From Polaromonas sp. (lineage in GTDB: Bacteria; Pseudomonadota; Gammaproteobacteria; Burkholderiales; Burkholderiaceae_C), in assembly GCA_030683705.1 (NCBI GenBank), contig JAUXPP010000110.1:17561-81560 (forward strand): a DNA stretch of 64,000 bases. Direction: 5' to 3'. A program made the translations under genes and the position numbers. Of the stretch, positions 45,812 to 55,125 are shown one piece after another. The notes under the pieces were generated by a model. The model searched no databases. It saw only the letters and a list, made by a program, of their open reading frames with translations, and was not told the DNA's origin. Within the stretch, counting starts at the first letter, position 1. Each line of letters begins with the position of its first letter.

Positions 45812-47020
45812 CACGTCACGCAGTCGCAGCGAGGGAAAACGCCCGTTTTCCCATAAATTTTTCATCGACGGGTCCTGACTCAGCAGCAACTGCGCCATCA
45901 GCGGCTCCAGCCGGGTTGCGTCGGGATCGGCCAGCAAGACATAACGCGCCTCCTTGTCGTCATCCGGGTCGGTCAGCTGACCGATCCAGTCCAGCGACAC
46001 CAGGGTCCCCAGCACCGGTTCGAGTTGCAGCACGTCGACCTGCAGCGCCTTCGCCAGTTCCGAGGCCTCCAGCCCGATGCGTGTGGTGCTGCGCGCCTGG
46101 TGCAGTTGCTGCAGCAGCTCGACCGCGAGCTGGAACTGCCAGCCGTGGCTGCTGCCGCGTCGTGCCACCCCGGCCAGCAGGCTGGGCAGGTAGGCCGCGA
46201 TCACCGCGCCCAGCAGCACGATGACCCAGGCGACGTAAATCCAGACCAGCAAGATCGGCAAGGTGGCAAACGCGCCATACACCAGCGAGTAGGTCGGCAC
46301 GCTGCTCAGGTACAGCGTCAACACCTTTTTGGCCAGCTCGATGCCGGCAGCCACAAACAGGCCGCCAGCCCAGGCATGGGCCCAGCGCACAAAGGTGTTG
46401 GGCACGTAGCGGTACAAGGCCGCCATGCCGCCGGCCAGCAGGAAAAACTGCAGGATGTCCAGCAACACGCGCAGCCCGCCCGGCATGGTGCTGACAGCGC
46501 CGCGCGAACCCGAGATCACATACGAGGTGACGGCCAGGCTGGCGCCCAGCACCAGCGGGCCCAGCGTGATGGCGGCCCAGTAAATCAGCACACGCTGCGC
46601 CAGCGGCCGCGGCTTCTTGACGCGCCAGATGCCGTTGAGCGTGCGGTCAATCGTCAGGATCAGCGCGATCGCGGTCACCAGCAGCACCGCCAGGCCGGCC
46701 ACACCCAGCTTGTTGGCCTGGCGCGCGAACTGGGTCAGGTAGCCGAGTACCTGGCGCGAGATGTTGTCCGGGATCAGGCTGTTGACCAGCCAGACCTGCA
46801 GCACGCCCTGCAGCTTGGAGAACATCGGAAAGGCCGTGAAGATCGCCAGCGCCACCGTGAAGAAGGGCACCAGCGCAATGCTGGTGGTGAAGGTCAGGCT
46901 GCTGGCCGTCAGGCCCATGTGGTCTTCGCGAAAACGCTGGCGCAGCGTGAAGGCGGTATCGCGCCAGGGGAAGCGGGACAGGTCTGTCAATAACTGTTGC
47001 AGGGACTGCTGGAATCTCAT
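45806..47020 (-). CDS. YihY/BrkB family inner-membrane protein
   Basis: 404-aa membrane protein with six predicted helices in its first 290 residues (LTFTTSIALVPFFTVALAIF, ILIYWAAITLGPLVLGASLA and later), plus a C-terminal cytoplasmic winged-helix-like extension of about 110 residues. Members were once annotated as ribonuclease BN; the real function is uncertain. ATG 47020 is chosen over 47032 and 47047, which nearly touch the divergent next gene. The last codons and stop fall in a truncated dispersed repeat. Confidence 0.88.
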   Translation of the reverse strand: MRFQQSLQQLLTDLSRFPWRDTAFTLRQRFREDHMGLTASSLTFTTSIALVPFFTVALAIFTAFPMFSKLQGVLQVWLVNSLIPDNISRQVLGYLTQFARQANKLGVAGLAVLLVTAIALILTIDRTLNGIWRVKKPRPLAQRVLIYWAAITLGPLVLGASLAVTSYVISGSRGAVSTMPGGLRVLLDILQFFLLAGGMAALYRYVPNTFVRWAHAWAGGLFVAAGIELAKKVLTLYLSSVPTYSLVYGAFATLPILLVWIYVAWVIVLLGAVIAAYLPSLLAGVARRGSSHGWQFQLAVELLQQLHQARSTTRIGLEASELAKALQVDVLQLEPVLGTLVSLDWIGQLTDPDDDKEARYVLLADPDATRLEPLMAQLLLSQDPSMKNLWENGRFPSLRLRDVL

Positions 47021-47052
47021 CCCCGGTATCATGCCATCGACCCGCATGATTG

Positions 47053-47463
47053 ATGACTACCTCTCCCATGAACAAAACCTCGCAAATCGACGCCACCCGC
47101 TGGCTGGCCCTGGGCAGCCTCGGCGGCCTGATCGTGCTCGGCCTGGCCTGGGAGATGTGGCTGGCGCCGATTCGTCCGGGCGGCTCGCTGCTCGCACTCA
47201 AGGTGCTGCCGCTGTGTATTCCGCTGGCGGGCCTGCTGAAAAACCGCATGTACACCTACCGCTGGCTCAGCCTGATGGTGTGGCTTTACTTCACCGAAGG
47301 CGCAGTGCGCGCCTGGAGCGACAAGCCGCCCGGCAACTACCTGGCGATGATCGAGGTCGCGCTGTGCCTGCTGCTGTTCACCGCCTGCGCCATGCATGTG
47401 CGCATCCGCCTGAAAAACGCCAAAACCCAGACCCTGCCTGAACCGGAAGCCCAAACACCGTGA
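47053..47463 (+). CDS. DUF2069 membrane protein
   Basis: 136-aa protein with four predicted helices (ALGSLGGLIVLGLAWEMWLA, LLALKVLPLCIPLAGLLKN, YRWLSLMVWLYFTEGAVRAW, MIEVALCLLLFTACAMHVRI). This matches DUF2069, a small betaproteobacterial and gammaproteobacterial inner-membrane family of unknown function. ATG 47068 is an alternative start. It overlaps the following oxidoreductase gene by 4 bases (GTGA). Confidence 0.85.
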   Translation: MTTSPMNKTSQIDATRWLALGSLGGLIVLGLAWEMWLAPIRPGGSLLALKVLPLCIPLAGLLKNRMYTYRWLSLMVWLYFTEGAVRAWSDKPPGNYLAMIEVALCLLLFTACAMHVRIRLKNAKTQTLPEPEAQTP

Positions 47464-48881
47464 GTACCCACAACGAACTTCTTGACTCGCTGCGCCAGAT
47501 CGTCGGCGCGCCCAACGTCCTGACCGAAGGTGACCTGACCGCCTGGGTGCAGGACTGGCGCCGGCGCGAAACCGGCAAGGCGCTGGCCGTGGTGCGCCCC
47601 GGCTCCACCACCGAGGTTGCCGCCGTGGTCAAGGCCTGCGCCGCCGCGCGCGTGAGCATGGTGCCCCAGGGCGGCAACACCGGCATGGTGGTCGGCTCGA
47701 CGCCGGACGCCAGCGGCACCCAGGTGGTGCTGAGCCTGACCCGCATGAACAAGGTGCGCACGCTGGACGCCGGCAACCTGACCATCACCGTCGATGCCGG
47801 CTGTGTGCTGCAGAACCTGCAGGAGGCCTGCGAACACGCCGGCTTTTTGTTCCCGCTGAGCCTGGCCTCGGAAGGCAGCTGCACCATTGGCGGCAACCTC
47901 GGCACCAATGCCGGCGGCACCCAGGTCGTGCGTTACGGCAACACGCGTGAACTCTGCCTCGGACTGGAAGTGGTCAACGCACAGGGCGAGATCTGGGACG
48001 GCCTGACCGGACTGCGCAAGGACAACACCGGCTACGACCTGCGCCATTTGTTCATCGGCAGCGAGGGCACGCTGGGCGTGATCACCGGCGCGACCATGAA
48101 GCTGTATCCCCTGCCCAAAAGCCAGCTCACCGCTTTTGCTGCCGTGCCTTCACTCGAAGCCGCGGTGCAGTTGCTGGGCCTGGCGCATGAGCACCTGGGC
48201 TCCGGCCTGACCGGCTTCGAGGTCATGGGCCAGTTTCCACTGAGCCTGGTGGCCAAACATTTCCCGCAGCAGCGCGTGCCGTTCTGGCAGGAGTCGGATT
48301 GGTGCGTGGTGCTGGAGAATTCGGACAACGAATCGGAAGAACATGCACGCGCCTGTTTCGAGCGCCTGCTCGAAGCCGCCATGGAAGCCGGCTGCGTCAG
48401 TGACGCGGTGGTCGCCGAAAGCATGGCCCAGGCGCACGCGCTGTGGCATATCCGCGAGAGCATCCCGCTGGCCCAGGCCGAGGAAGGCCTGAACATCAAA
48501 CACGACATCTCGATCAATGTCTCGCGCATTCCCGAATTCGTGGCCGAAACCAACGCCCTGCTGCTGCAACGTTTCCCCGGCGCGCGCCTGGTGGTTTACG
48601 GCCACCTCGGCGACGGCAACCTGCACTACAACGTGCAGGCGCCGGAGAATGAGGATCAGGCGCGTTTCCTCGACGAGCAGGAAGCGCCCATGAACGCGCT
48701 GGTCTACGAGGTGGTGGACCGCTACCGCGGCTCGATCTCGGCCGAACACGGCGTCGGCAGCCTCAAGGTGGATTCCCTGCCCAAACACAAGTCGCCGGTG
48801 GCGCTGGGCATGATGCGCGCCATCAAGCAGGGCCTGGACCCGCACAACCTGATGAACCCGGGCCGGGTGCTGAAGGCATAA
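47460..48881 (+). CDS. FAD-linked D-2-hydroxyacid dehydrogenase (GlcD/D2HGDH-like)
   Basis: 473-aa FAD-binding oxidoreductase (FAD-binding type 4 plus FAD oxidase C-terminal domain). [12 protein letters not shown] and [20 protein letters not shown] bind [15 protein letters not shown] and [12 protein letters not shown] carry the metal and substrate residues, and AEHGVGSLK is near the C-terminus. This suits D-2-hydroxyglutarate or D-lactate dehydrogenase. The GTG start overlaps the DUF2069 stop. No glcE/glcF partners are adjacent, which favours a single-subunit D2HGDH-type enzyme. Confidence 0.9.
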   Translation: MSTHNELLDSLRQIVGAPNVLTEGDLTAWVQDWRRRETGKALAVVRPGSTTEVAAVVKACAAARVSMVPQGGNTGMVVGSTPDASGTQVVLSLTRMNKVRTLDAGNLTITVDAGCVLQNLQEACEHAGFLFPLSLASEGSCTIGGNLGTNAGGTQVVRYGNTRELCLGLEVVNAQGEIWDGLTGLRKDNTGYDLRHLFIGSEGTLGVITGATMKLYPLPKSQLTAFAAVPSLEAAVQLLGLAHEHLGSGLTGFEVMGQFPLSLVAKHFPQQRVPFWQESDWCVVLENSDNESEEHARACFERLLEAAMEAGCVSDAVVAESMAQAHALWHIRESIPLAQAEEGLNIKHDISINVSRIPEFVAETNALLLQRFPGARLVVYGHLGDGNLHYNVQAPENEDQARFLDEQEAPMNALVYEVVDRYRGSISAEHGVGSLKVDSLPKHKSPVALGMMRAIKQGLDPHNLMNPGRVLKA

Positions 48882-48942
48882 TTATTCGTGTGGCGTCCCC
48901 CGTGCCGCCCCACCTTTTCCGGCCCCCACCGACTGGTTTTTT

Positions 48943-49773
48943 ATGACCCGCCCCATCCGCTTCCAGTACGAAGAGTTCATGCGCCATGTGGACACCCACG
49001 GCGTGTTCAAGGCCGACCGCACCGGCACCGGCACCAAAAGCGTGTTCGGCTACCAGATGCGCTTCGACCTCAACGAAGGTTTTCCGCTGGTCACCACCAA
49101 GAAGGTTCACCTCAAGTCCATCGTCCATGAACTGCTGTGGTTTCTGCAGGGCTCCAGCGACAACAACTGGCTGAAAGAGCGCGGCGTCACGATCTGGGAC
49201 GAATGGGCGCGCGAGGACGGTGACCTCGGCCCGGTCTATGGCGTGCAGTGGCGCAGCTGGCCGACACCGGATGGCGGCCACATTGACCAGATCGCCGACG
49301 TGATCCAGACGCTCAAGACCAACCCGGATTCGCGCCGCATCATCGTCAGCGCCTGGAACGTCGCCGACCTGCCCAAGATGGCGCTGATGCCCTGCCATGC
49401 CTTCTTCCAGTTTTACGTGGCGCCCGCCACCGAGCCGGGCGGCAAGGGAAAGCTGAGCTGCCAGCTCTACCAGCGCAGCGCCGACATCTTTCTCGGTGTG
49501 CCCTTCAACATCGCGAGCTACGCGCTGCTGACGCACATGGTGGCCCAGCAGTGCGAGCTCGACGTCGGTGACTTCATCTGGACCGGCGGCGACTGCCACA
49601 TCTACAGCAACCACGCCGAACAGGTGGCGCTGCAGCTGAGCCGCCAGCCCTTCCCCTACCCGACGCTGAAGATCAAGCGCAAGCCAGCGTCGATCTTCGA
49701 CTACGAATTCGAGGATTTCGAGTTTGTGGATTACCAGCACCATGAGGCCATAAAGGCCCCCGTGGCTGTATAG
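48943..49773 (+). CDS. thyA: Thymidylate synthase
   Basis: 276-aa folate-dependent enzyme that methylates dUMP to dTMP. The nucleophile cysteine is in [30 protein letters not shown], the GVQWRSW segment, [16 protein letters not shown] and HIYSNHAEQ are all canonical. It is slightly longer than the 264-residue E. coli enzyme because of a short insertion around GGKGKL. It is followed by folA with almost no spacing, so dihydrofolate made here is recycled by its neighbour. Confidence 0.98.
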   Translation: MTRPIRFQYEEFMRHVDTHGVFKADRTGTGTKSVFGYQMRFDLNEGFPLVTTKKVHLKSIVHELLWFLQGSSDNNWLKERGVTIWDEWAREDGDLGPVYGVQWRSWPTPDGGHIDQIADVIQTLKTNPDSRRIIVSAWNVADLPKMALMPCHAFFQFYVAPATEPGGKGKLSCQLYQRSADIFLGVPFNIASYALLTHMVAQQCELDVGDFIWTGGDCHIYSNHAEQVALQLSRQPFPYPTLKIKRKPASIFDYEFEDFEFVDYQHHEAIKAPVAV

Positions 49774-49778
49774 ATGTG

Positions 49779-50276
49779 ATGCGTCGTATCAACCTCATCT
49801 ATGCCCGTGCCGCCAACGGCGTCATCGGCAAGGACGGCGTCATGCCCTGGCATCTGCCGGAAGATCTGGCGCACTTCAAGCAACTCACGAGTGGCTGCCC
49901 GGTCATCATGGGCCGCAAGACCTGGGACTCGTTGCCGCCGCGCTTCCGGCCGCTGCCGGGCCGGACCAACATCGTGATCACGCGCGACGACGGCTGGCAA
50001 GCCGCCGGTGCGCAGCGCGCCAGCGGTCTTGAAGAGGCCCTGACCCAGGCTGGCGATGTACCCGACATCTGGGTGATCGGTGGCGCGCAGATTTATGCGC
50101 AGGCCGAAGCGCTGGCCGGCCGCGCCGAGGTCACCGAGATCGCGCAGGACTTCGAGGGTGATGCGTTTGCGCCCACGCTGGGCCCGGACTGGGTGGAAGA
50201 CGCGCGTGAAGACCACCTGTCGGCCAGGGGAATGGCCTTCAGCTTTGTGCGCTACCTGCGGCGCACGCCCGCCTGA
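49779..50276 (+). CDS. folA: Dihydrofolate reductase
   Basis: 165-aa NADPH-dependent reductase that regenerates tetrahydrofolate. INLIYARAANGVIGKDGVMP with WHLPEDLAHFK (the catalytic acidic residue region), GCPVIMGRKTWDSLP and the VIGGAQIY NADPH loop are all present. A GTG three bases upstream (49776) is an equally possible start. It is tightly coupled to thyA, the classic pairing. Confidence 0.97.
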   Translation: MRRINLIYARAANGVIGKDGVMPWHLPEDLAHFKQLTSGCPVIMGRKTWDSLPPRFRPLPGRTNIVITRDDGWQAAGAQRASGLEEALTQAGDVPDIWVIGGAQIYAQAEALAGRAEVTEIAQDFEGDAFAPTLGPDWVEDAREDHLSARGMAFSFVRYLRRTPA

Positions 50277-50312
50277 GCGGGCCGGCGCGAGACCCACGCC
50301 CCGCCCGCAGCC

Positions 50313-51218
50313 ATGTTCCATCCCCCGCGCTCCTACGTCTACCTCGACACCGTCGCGCGTGCCGGCTCGATCCGCAAGGCCGCCGAGATCCTGCATGTCG
50401 CCTCCACCGCGCTGAACCGCAAGATCCTCGAGCTCGAGGCCGAACTCGGCACCCCGCTGTTCGAACGCCTGCCGCGCGGCGTGCGCCTGACGGCGGCCGG
50501 CGAGGTGCTGGTCAACACCATGCGCCGCGGCCTGTCGGACCTGCGCTCGGCCGTCTCGCAAATCGAACAGTTGCGCGGCATGGTGCGCGGCACAGTCCGC
50601 ATCGGCTGCGCCGAGTCGGTGTCCACCGACCTGGTGCCCAGCGCGATTGCGCAGTACCAGCAAAGCCACCCGGGCGTGCAGTTCCGGGTGCTGGCCGGGG
50701 TCACGGGCCAGCTGGTCGCCGCGCTGATGGCCGACGAGGTCGAGCTGGTGCTGGTGCATGATCCCGAACCGTCGGACGACCTGCGCGTGATTGCCTCGCT
50801 GGACCAGCCCCTGTGCGCCATGATGCGCCCCGACCACCCGCTGGCCGGCCGGCAGAAGATCCGGCTTGCCGACTGCCAGAAATACACCGTGGCCCTGGGC
50901 GACCACTCCTTCGGCAGCCGGCGCCTGCTCGATGTGCTGATGGCACGTTCGCGCATGAGCCTGAAGGTGACACTGGAAGCCAGCACCGTGCAGATGCTCA
51001 AGGAATTCACACGGCAGACCGGCGCGATCAGCTTCCAGTTCCAGATCGGCACCGAGCAGGAGGTGCGCAAGGGCGAGCTGGTGTCCATCCCGCTGACCGA
51101 CCGCTCGCTGTCCGCCAGCCAGCTGGTGCTGGCGGTTCGCGACGGCCGCGCCCTGCCGGTGGCCACCCTGTCTTTCGCCCAGGCGCTGGTAGCCCGGCTG
51201 GCAGCACTCAATCCCTGA
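50313..51218 (+). CDS. LysR family transcriptional regulator
   Basis: 301-aa LTTR. The N-terminal winged HTH is clear (VYLDTVARAGSIRKAAEILH then LNRKILELEAELGTPLFER), and the rest is a periplasmic-binding-like effector domain. It stands immediately upstream of, and co-directional with, a ring-opening amidohydrolase gene and a catabolic and transport cluster, separated by 109 bases that hold an inverted-repeat LTTR-type box. Likely activator of the cluster, with the imported heterocycle or its product as effector. Confidence 0.93.
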   Translation: MFHPPRSYVYLDTVARAGSIRKAAEILHVASTALNRKILELEAELGTPLFERLPRGVRLTAAGEVLVNTMRRGLSDLRSAVSQIEQLRGMVRGTVRIGCAESVSTDLVPSAIAQYQQSHPGVQFRVLAGVTGQLVAALMADEVELVLVHDPEPSDDLRVIASLDQPLCAMMRPDHPLAGRQKIRLADCQKYTVALGDHSFGSRRLLDVLMARSRMSLKVTLEASTVQMLKEFTRQTGAISFQFQIGTEQEVRKGELVSIPLTDRSLSASQLVLAVRDGRALPVATLSFAQALVARLAALNP

Positions 51219-51266
51219 TCCCTCCCCCGGGCAGCGGCCACCGGCCGGGTGACTGCACACATTTTG

Positions 51267-51283
51267 TTCTCACCATGAGAGAA
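51267..51283. promoter_or_regulatory. Candidate LysR-type box
   Basis: TTCTCACCATGAGAGAA is a perfect 5-base inverted repeat (TTCTC/GAGAA) with 7-base spacer and contains the T-N11-A pattern of LTTR sites. It lies 45 bases before the amidohydrolase start and 49 bases after the LysR gene. Confidence 0.4.
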
Positions 51284-51327
51284 ACTATGCGCTGGATGAT
51301 TGCGCCCATTCCCGGCAGACTGGGCCC

Positions 51328-52470
51328 ATGGATGCGTCTTTTATCCCTTTCCCCATCAGCCCCGAGTTGCAGGTGCACCGCCTGCCCATGGCGCATCCGG
51401 GCGACCTGTCGGCGCTGGCCGGACTGCTGGACCACGGCGTGCTGCGCGCCCGGGACGTGGTGGCGGTCATCGGCAAGACCGAGGGCAACGGCGGCGTCAA
51501 TGATTTCACGCGGGGCTTTTTCACCCAGTCGCTGATGGCCTTGCTGGGGGCGCGGCTGGGACGCGCGCCACAGGAGCTGTTGCAGGAAATTCCCTGCATC
51601 CTGTCGGGCGGCACCGAGGGCGTGCTGAGCCCGCACTACGTCGTGTTTGCGCGCGCCGAGGCGGCGCCCGACGCCCGGCCCGGTCCGGCGCTGGCGCTGG
51701 GCCGGGCGCTGGGCCCGGCAATGCAGGCGCAGGACATGGGTCGCTGGGCCCAGGTCCGCCAGGTGGCGGACGCAGTACGCGCCGCCATGGCCGACGCCCG
51801 CATCAGCGGCCCGGAGGACATCTCATTTGTCCAGGTGAAATGCCCCTTCCTGACGCCACAACTCGCGGAAAGCGCAAGCGCCGCCGGCCCTGCCGTGGCC
51901 TGCCCGGATGCCAACCGGTCCATGGCGCTGTCCCGCGCCGCGGGCGCCTTCGGTGTGGCACTGGCCCTGGGCGAGCTCGACGACGATCCGGCGCTGGAAG
52001 TGGCGCTGCTCGGCGACTTCACCCTGTTTTCCAACCGCGCCAGCATTTCCTGCGGCGTGGAGGTGAAGGCCTGCGAAGTGGTGGTGCTGGGCCACAGCCC
52101 GCAGTGGCGCGGTCCGCTGCGTCTGGCCTGCGCGCCCATGGCCGATGCGCTGGACCTGACCGCGGTGACACAGGTGCTGGCTGAACTGGGCCTGCGCGCC
52201 CAGCCGCAGCTCAGTCCACAGGACCAGGCCCGCATCGCCGCTGCCTTTGTCAAATGCGAGCCGGACCGGCGCGGCACGGTGCGCGGCGCGCGCCACACCA
52301 TGCTGGGCGATACCGACATCAACGCCCAGCGCCATATCCGCGGCGCGGTCGGGGGCCTGGTGGCCGGCGTGCTTGGCGACGGCCGGATTTTTGTCTCCGG
52401 CGGCGCCGAACACCAGGGCCCCGACGGCGGCGGCCTGATTGCGGTCATCGCGGAAGTGGCGCAAGCATGA
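51328..52470 (+). CDS. Ring-opening amidohydrolase (cyanuric acid amidohydrolase/barbiturase family)
   Basis: 380-aa member of the AtzD/TrzD-barbiturase family, whose unusual fold of three repeated domains hydrolyses an amide bond of a six-membered N-heterocycle. Three Ser-Lys pairs can be read: Lys50 (GKTEGNGGVNDFTRGF) with Ser93 (SGGTEG), Lys171 with Ser241, and Lys309 with Ser357 (SGGAEHQGPDGGG). Spacing agrees with family members. Whether the ring is cyanuric acid or barbituric acid cannot be decided here. It is followed by an amidase (ATGA overlap), the order expected for ring opening followed by ureido-chain cleavage. Confidence 0.92.
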   Translation: MDASFIPFPISPELQVHRLPMAHPGDLSALAGLLDHGVLRARDVVAVIGKTEGNGGVNDFTRGFFTQSLMALLGARLGRAPQELLQEIPCILSGGTEGVLSPHYVVFARAEAAPDARPGPALALGRALGPAMQAQDMGRWAQVRQVADAVRAAMADARISGPEDISFVQVKCPFLTPQLAESASAAGPAVACPDANRSMALSRAAGAFGVALALGELDDDPALEVALLGDFTLFSNRASISCGVEVKACEVVVLGHSPQWRGPLRLACAPMADALDLTAVTQVLAELGLRAQPQLSPQDQARIAAAFVKCEPDRRGTVRGARHTMLGDTDINAQRHIRGAVGGLVAGVLGDGRIFVSGGAEHQGPDGGGLIAVIAEVAQA

Positions 52471-53882
52471 TCAGCGCCGCCCTGCGCGCACCCGCCACGG
52501 CGACATCGCCATGGCAACTGGGCGCGGCCGAATTGTCGCAGGCCTTTTCACAGGGAAGCCTGAGCCCGGTCGATGCGCTGGACAGCGTGCTGGACCGCAT
52601 GCGTGTCGTGCAGCCGCAGATCAATGCGCTGGTGGCTTGCGACATCGCCGGTGCACGCACCGCGGCCCAGGCCAGCGCCCAGCGCTGGCGGCTAGGCGCG
52701 CCGCTGTCGCCACTGGACGGCGTGCCACTCACCGTCAAGGACAACATCCCGGTGGCTGGCCTGCCCTGCCACTGGGGCAGCAAGCTGTATGCCGGTTTCC
52801 TGCCCGGCCAGGACGAAACGCCGGTGCAACGCCTGCGCGACGCCGGCGCAGTGATTGTCGGCAAAACCAATGTGCCCGAGTTCACGCTGCAGGGTTACAC
52901 CGACAACCTGCTAGCCGGCGTCACCCGCAACCCCTGGAACCTGGCCCTGACACCGGGCGGCTCCAGCGGCGGCGCCGTCGCTGCGGTGGCCTCGGGCATC
53001 GCCCCGCTCGCGTTGGCCACCGACGGCGGCGGCTCGATACGCCGCCCCGCCGGCTACGCCGGTCTGGCAGGACTGAAACCCTCCTGGGGCGCCGTATCCC
53101 GCAGCGGCGGGCTGCCCGAGATCCTGCCCGGCCTGGAAGTAGTGGGGCCGATCGCCCGTTCCGTCGCGGACCTGGTGCTCATGATGCGCATCATCGCCGG
53201 CCCTGCCGCCGGCAGCTGGCAGGCGCCGTCAGCACCCGCCGGGCGCCAGAAAATTGTCTACTGGCGCCATATCGGCGGCAGCCCGGTGGACACGCAGATC
53301 CTGGCCAGTGTCGATGCCGCCGCTGCGGCGCTGCAAGCGCTCGGCCACCGTGTCGAGGAGCAAACCGCCCCGGCCTGCATCGCGAACTTCAACCAGGTGG
53401 CCTGGCCGGTGCTCAGCGCCACCGGCCTCGCAGCGGTGCTGAAGGACACGGACGGTCGCGAGGCCGAACTCACACCCGCGCTGCGCCAGCTGCTGGCGCA
53501 GGGCCGCGCGCTGCGCGCCACCGACCTGTTTGAAGCGCAGCGTGAGGTGCGTGACATGCGGACGGAACTGGCGCAGTTGCTGACGGGCTTTGACCTCATC
53601 CTGACACCGTCGGCGGCGGCCCTGCCCTGGAGCGCCAGCGAGAGCCACCCCACGGAGATCGACGGCCAGGCGGTCGGGCCGCGCGGCCATGCGGTGTTCA
53701 CCGCCTTTGCCAACGCCGCCGGCCTGCCCGGGCTGGCGCTGCCGGCCGCACCTTCAGCGCACGGCCTGCCCATCGGCCTGCAGTTGCTGGGCCGTCCAGG
53801 CGCCGACGCCGGGCTGCTGGCGCTGGGCCTGGATTACGAACATCACCACCCCTGGCGCCAGCGCTGGCCCACCCTGGCCTGA
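52467..53882 (+). CDS. Amidase signature family hydrolase
   Basis: 471-aa amidase. The Ser-cisSer-Lys triad reads as Lys91 (LTVKDNIPV), Ser166 (TPGGSSGG) and Ser190 (TDGGGSIRRPA). The ATG overlaps the upstream stop by 4 bases, so it is translated with the ring-opening enzyme. Known partners of that family in the same role are AtzE-type carboxybiuret hydrolases (triazines) and ureidomalonase (barbiturate route), both amidase-signature enzymes. The frame is open upstream to 52254, inside the previous gene, and is ignored. Confidence 0.9.
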   Translation: MISAALRAPATATSPWQLGAAELSQAFSQGSLSPVDALDSVLDRMRVVQPQINALVACDIAGARTAAQASAQRWRLGAPLSPLDGVPLTVKDNIPVAGLPCHWGSKLYAGFLPGQDETPVQRLRDAGAVIVGKTNVPEFTLQGYTDNLLAGVTRNPWNLALTPGGSSGGAVAAVASGIAPLALATDGGGSIRRPAGYAGLAGLKPSWGAVSRSGGLPEILPGLEVVGPIARSVADLVLMMRIIAGPAAGSWQAPSAPAGRQKIVYWRHIGGSPVDTQILASVDAAAAALQALGHRVEEQTAPACIANFNQVAWPVLSATGLAAVLKDTDGREAELTPALRQLLAQGRALRATDLFEAQREVRDMRTELAQLLTGFDLILTPSAAALPWSASESHPTEIDGQAVGPRGHAVFTAFANAAGLPGLALPAAPSAHGLPIGLQLLGRPGADAGLLALGLDYEHHHPWRQRWPTLA

Positions 53883-53897
53883 GCAGCAGCACACCCC

Positions 53898-55112
53898 ATG
53901 AAAAAACTCAAAATTGTCATCATCGGAGCCGGCGTCGCCGGGGCCATCCTCGCGCGGCGCCTGGCGCGCCTGCCGCAGGTCGAACTCCATTGCCTCGAAA
54001 AAGTCGAACCCGAGGACCACTCCGAGGCCGGCACCGGTCTCAACGTCGGGCCCAACGCCATCAAGGCGCTGCAGCAATGCGACGCCGAACTGGCCGCCCA
54101 GGTGTGCGCACAAAGCCTGCCCTGGGCCAGCTGGCGCACCTCGCTGTCCGACGGCACGGTGCTGTTCGACCTGCCGCTGGAGAGCGTGGCCGACAACGCC
54201 GGCATCCGCATCCGCTGGTCCGAGCTGTACGACGTGTTGCGCGCCGGCGCACAGGGCGTGATCCAGTACGGCTGCGAGATCACCGCCATCGCGCCCAGCG
54301 CCAGCGACCCCTTGCGCAGCAGCGTCAGCTGGACCCAGCGCGGTGTACAGCACCGCCTGGACGACATCGACCTGCTGGTCGGCGTCGACGGCCGCTACTC
54401 GGCAACACGCAGCGCCTTCTCCGGCCTGCCGCCGCCGCGCCATGTGGGCGTTGCGATCGTGCGCACGCTGGTCGAGGACACCAGCGGCGGCCTGATCGAC
54501 GACTATGAACAATGGTTTAACGGCCCGCACCGGCTGCTGGCCTTTCGCGTGCCGCCTGGCCATGTGTACATTGCCGCCACCTTCCCGATCGCCCAGGGCG
54601 AGCAGATCCACGAGGAATGGAAAACCGAAGCAGTGATGCGCGCGACCTATGCGCCGGCCGGTGGCCAGCCCTGCGCGCAGGTGCGCTGGCTGCTGGATGC
54701 GATGTGCGCCAACCTGGCCGACAGCCACTGGGCCCGCATGCAGGAATCGGAGGTGCTGTTTGCCGAACCTCAGCGCCAGGTGATGTACCTCGGCGACAGC
54801 GCCCACGGCATGGCCCCCACCTTGGGCCAGGGCGCGACCCAGGCGATCGAGGATGCCTGCTGCGCCGCCCTCATCATCGAGCGTGAAGCCGCTGCCGGCC
54901 GGCTGGATCCGCGTGGCTGGCTGGACCTGGTGTCGGTCGCGCGCACCGAGCGCATCCGTTTTGCCATGGAACTGTCGGTGCAGGCCACCGACACCCTGCT
55001 CCAGGGCGCCGATCCGGTGAGCGGCGCGCACTGGAAAACCGAGCCGCCCTTCCTGGACCAGCTCTCGCGCCTGTTCCGCCAGGTCGCGCTGGGCCAGCGT
55101 GTGGCCGGCTGA
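53898..55112 (+). CDS. FAD-dependent monooxygenase (aromatic/heterocycle hydroxylase type)
   Basis: 404-aa group A flavoprotein monooxygenase. GxGxxG at Gly10-Gly15 (IIGAGVAGAILARRL) binds FAD, and YLGDSAHGMAPTLGQGATQA near residue 300 is the second FAD motif. The protein resembles salicylate, 6-hydroxynicotinate and urate hydroxylases. It lies 15 bases after the amidase, so it probably hydroxylates the heterocycle before ring opening, for example converting a uracil-like ring to a barbiturate-like one. That substrate is inference. Confidence 0.88.
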   Translation: MKKLKIVIIGAGVAGAILARRLARLPQVELHCLEKVEPEDHSEAGTGLNVGPNAIKALQQCDAELAAQVCAQSLPWASWRTSLSDGTVLFDLPLESVADNAGIRIRWSELYDVLRAGAQGVIQYGCEITAIAPSASDPLRSSVSWTQRGVQHRLDDIDLLVGVDGRYSATRSAFSGLPPPRHVGVAIVRTLVEDTSGGLIDDYEQWFNGPHRLLAFRVPPGHVYIAATFPIAQGEQIHEEWKTEAVMRATYAPAGGQPCAQVRWLLDAMCANLADSHWARMQESEVLFAEPQRQVMYLGDSAHGMAPTLGQGATQAIEDACCAALIIEREAAAGRLDPRGWLDLVSVARTERIRFAMELSVQATDTLLQGADPVSGAHWKTEPPFLDQLSRLFRQVALGQRVAG

Positions 55113-55125
55113 GAGGAACACCCCC

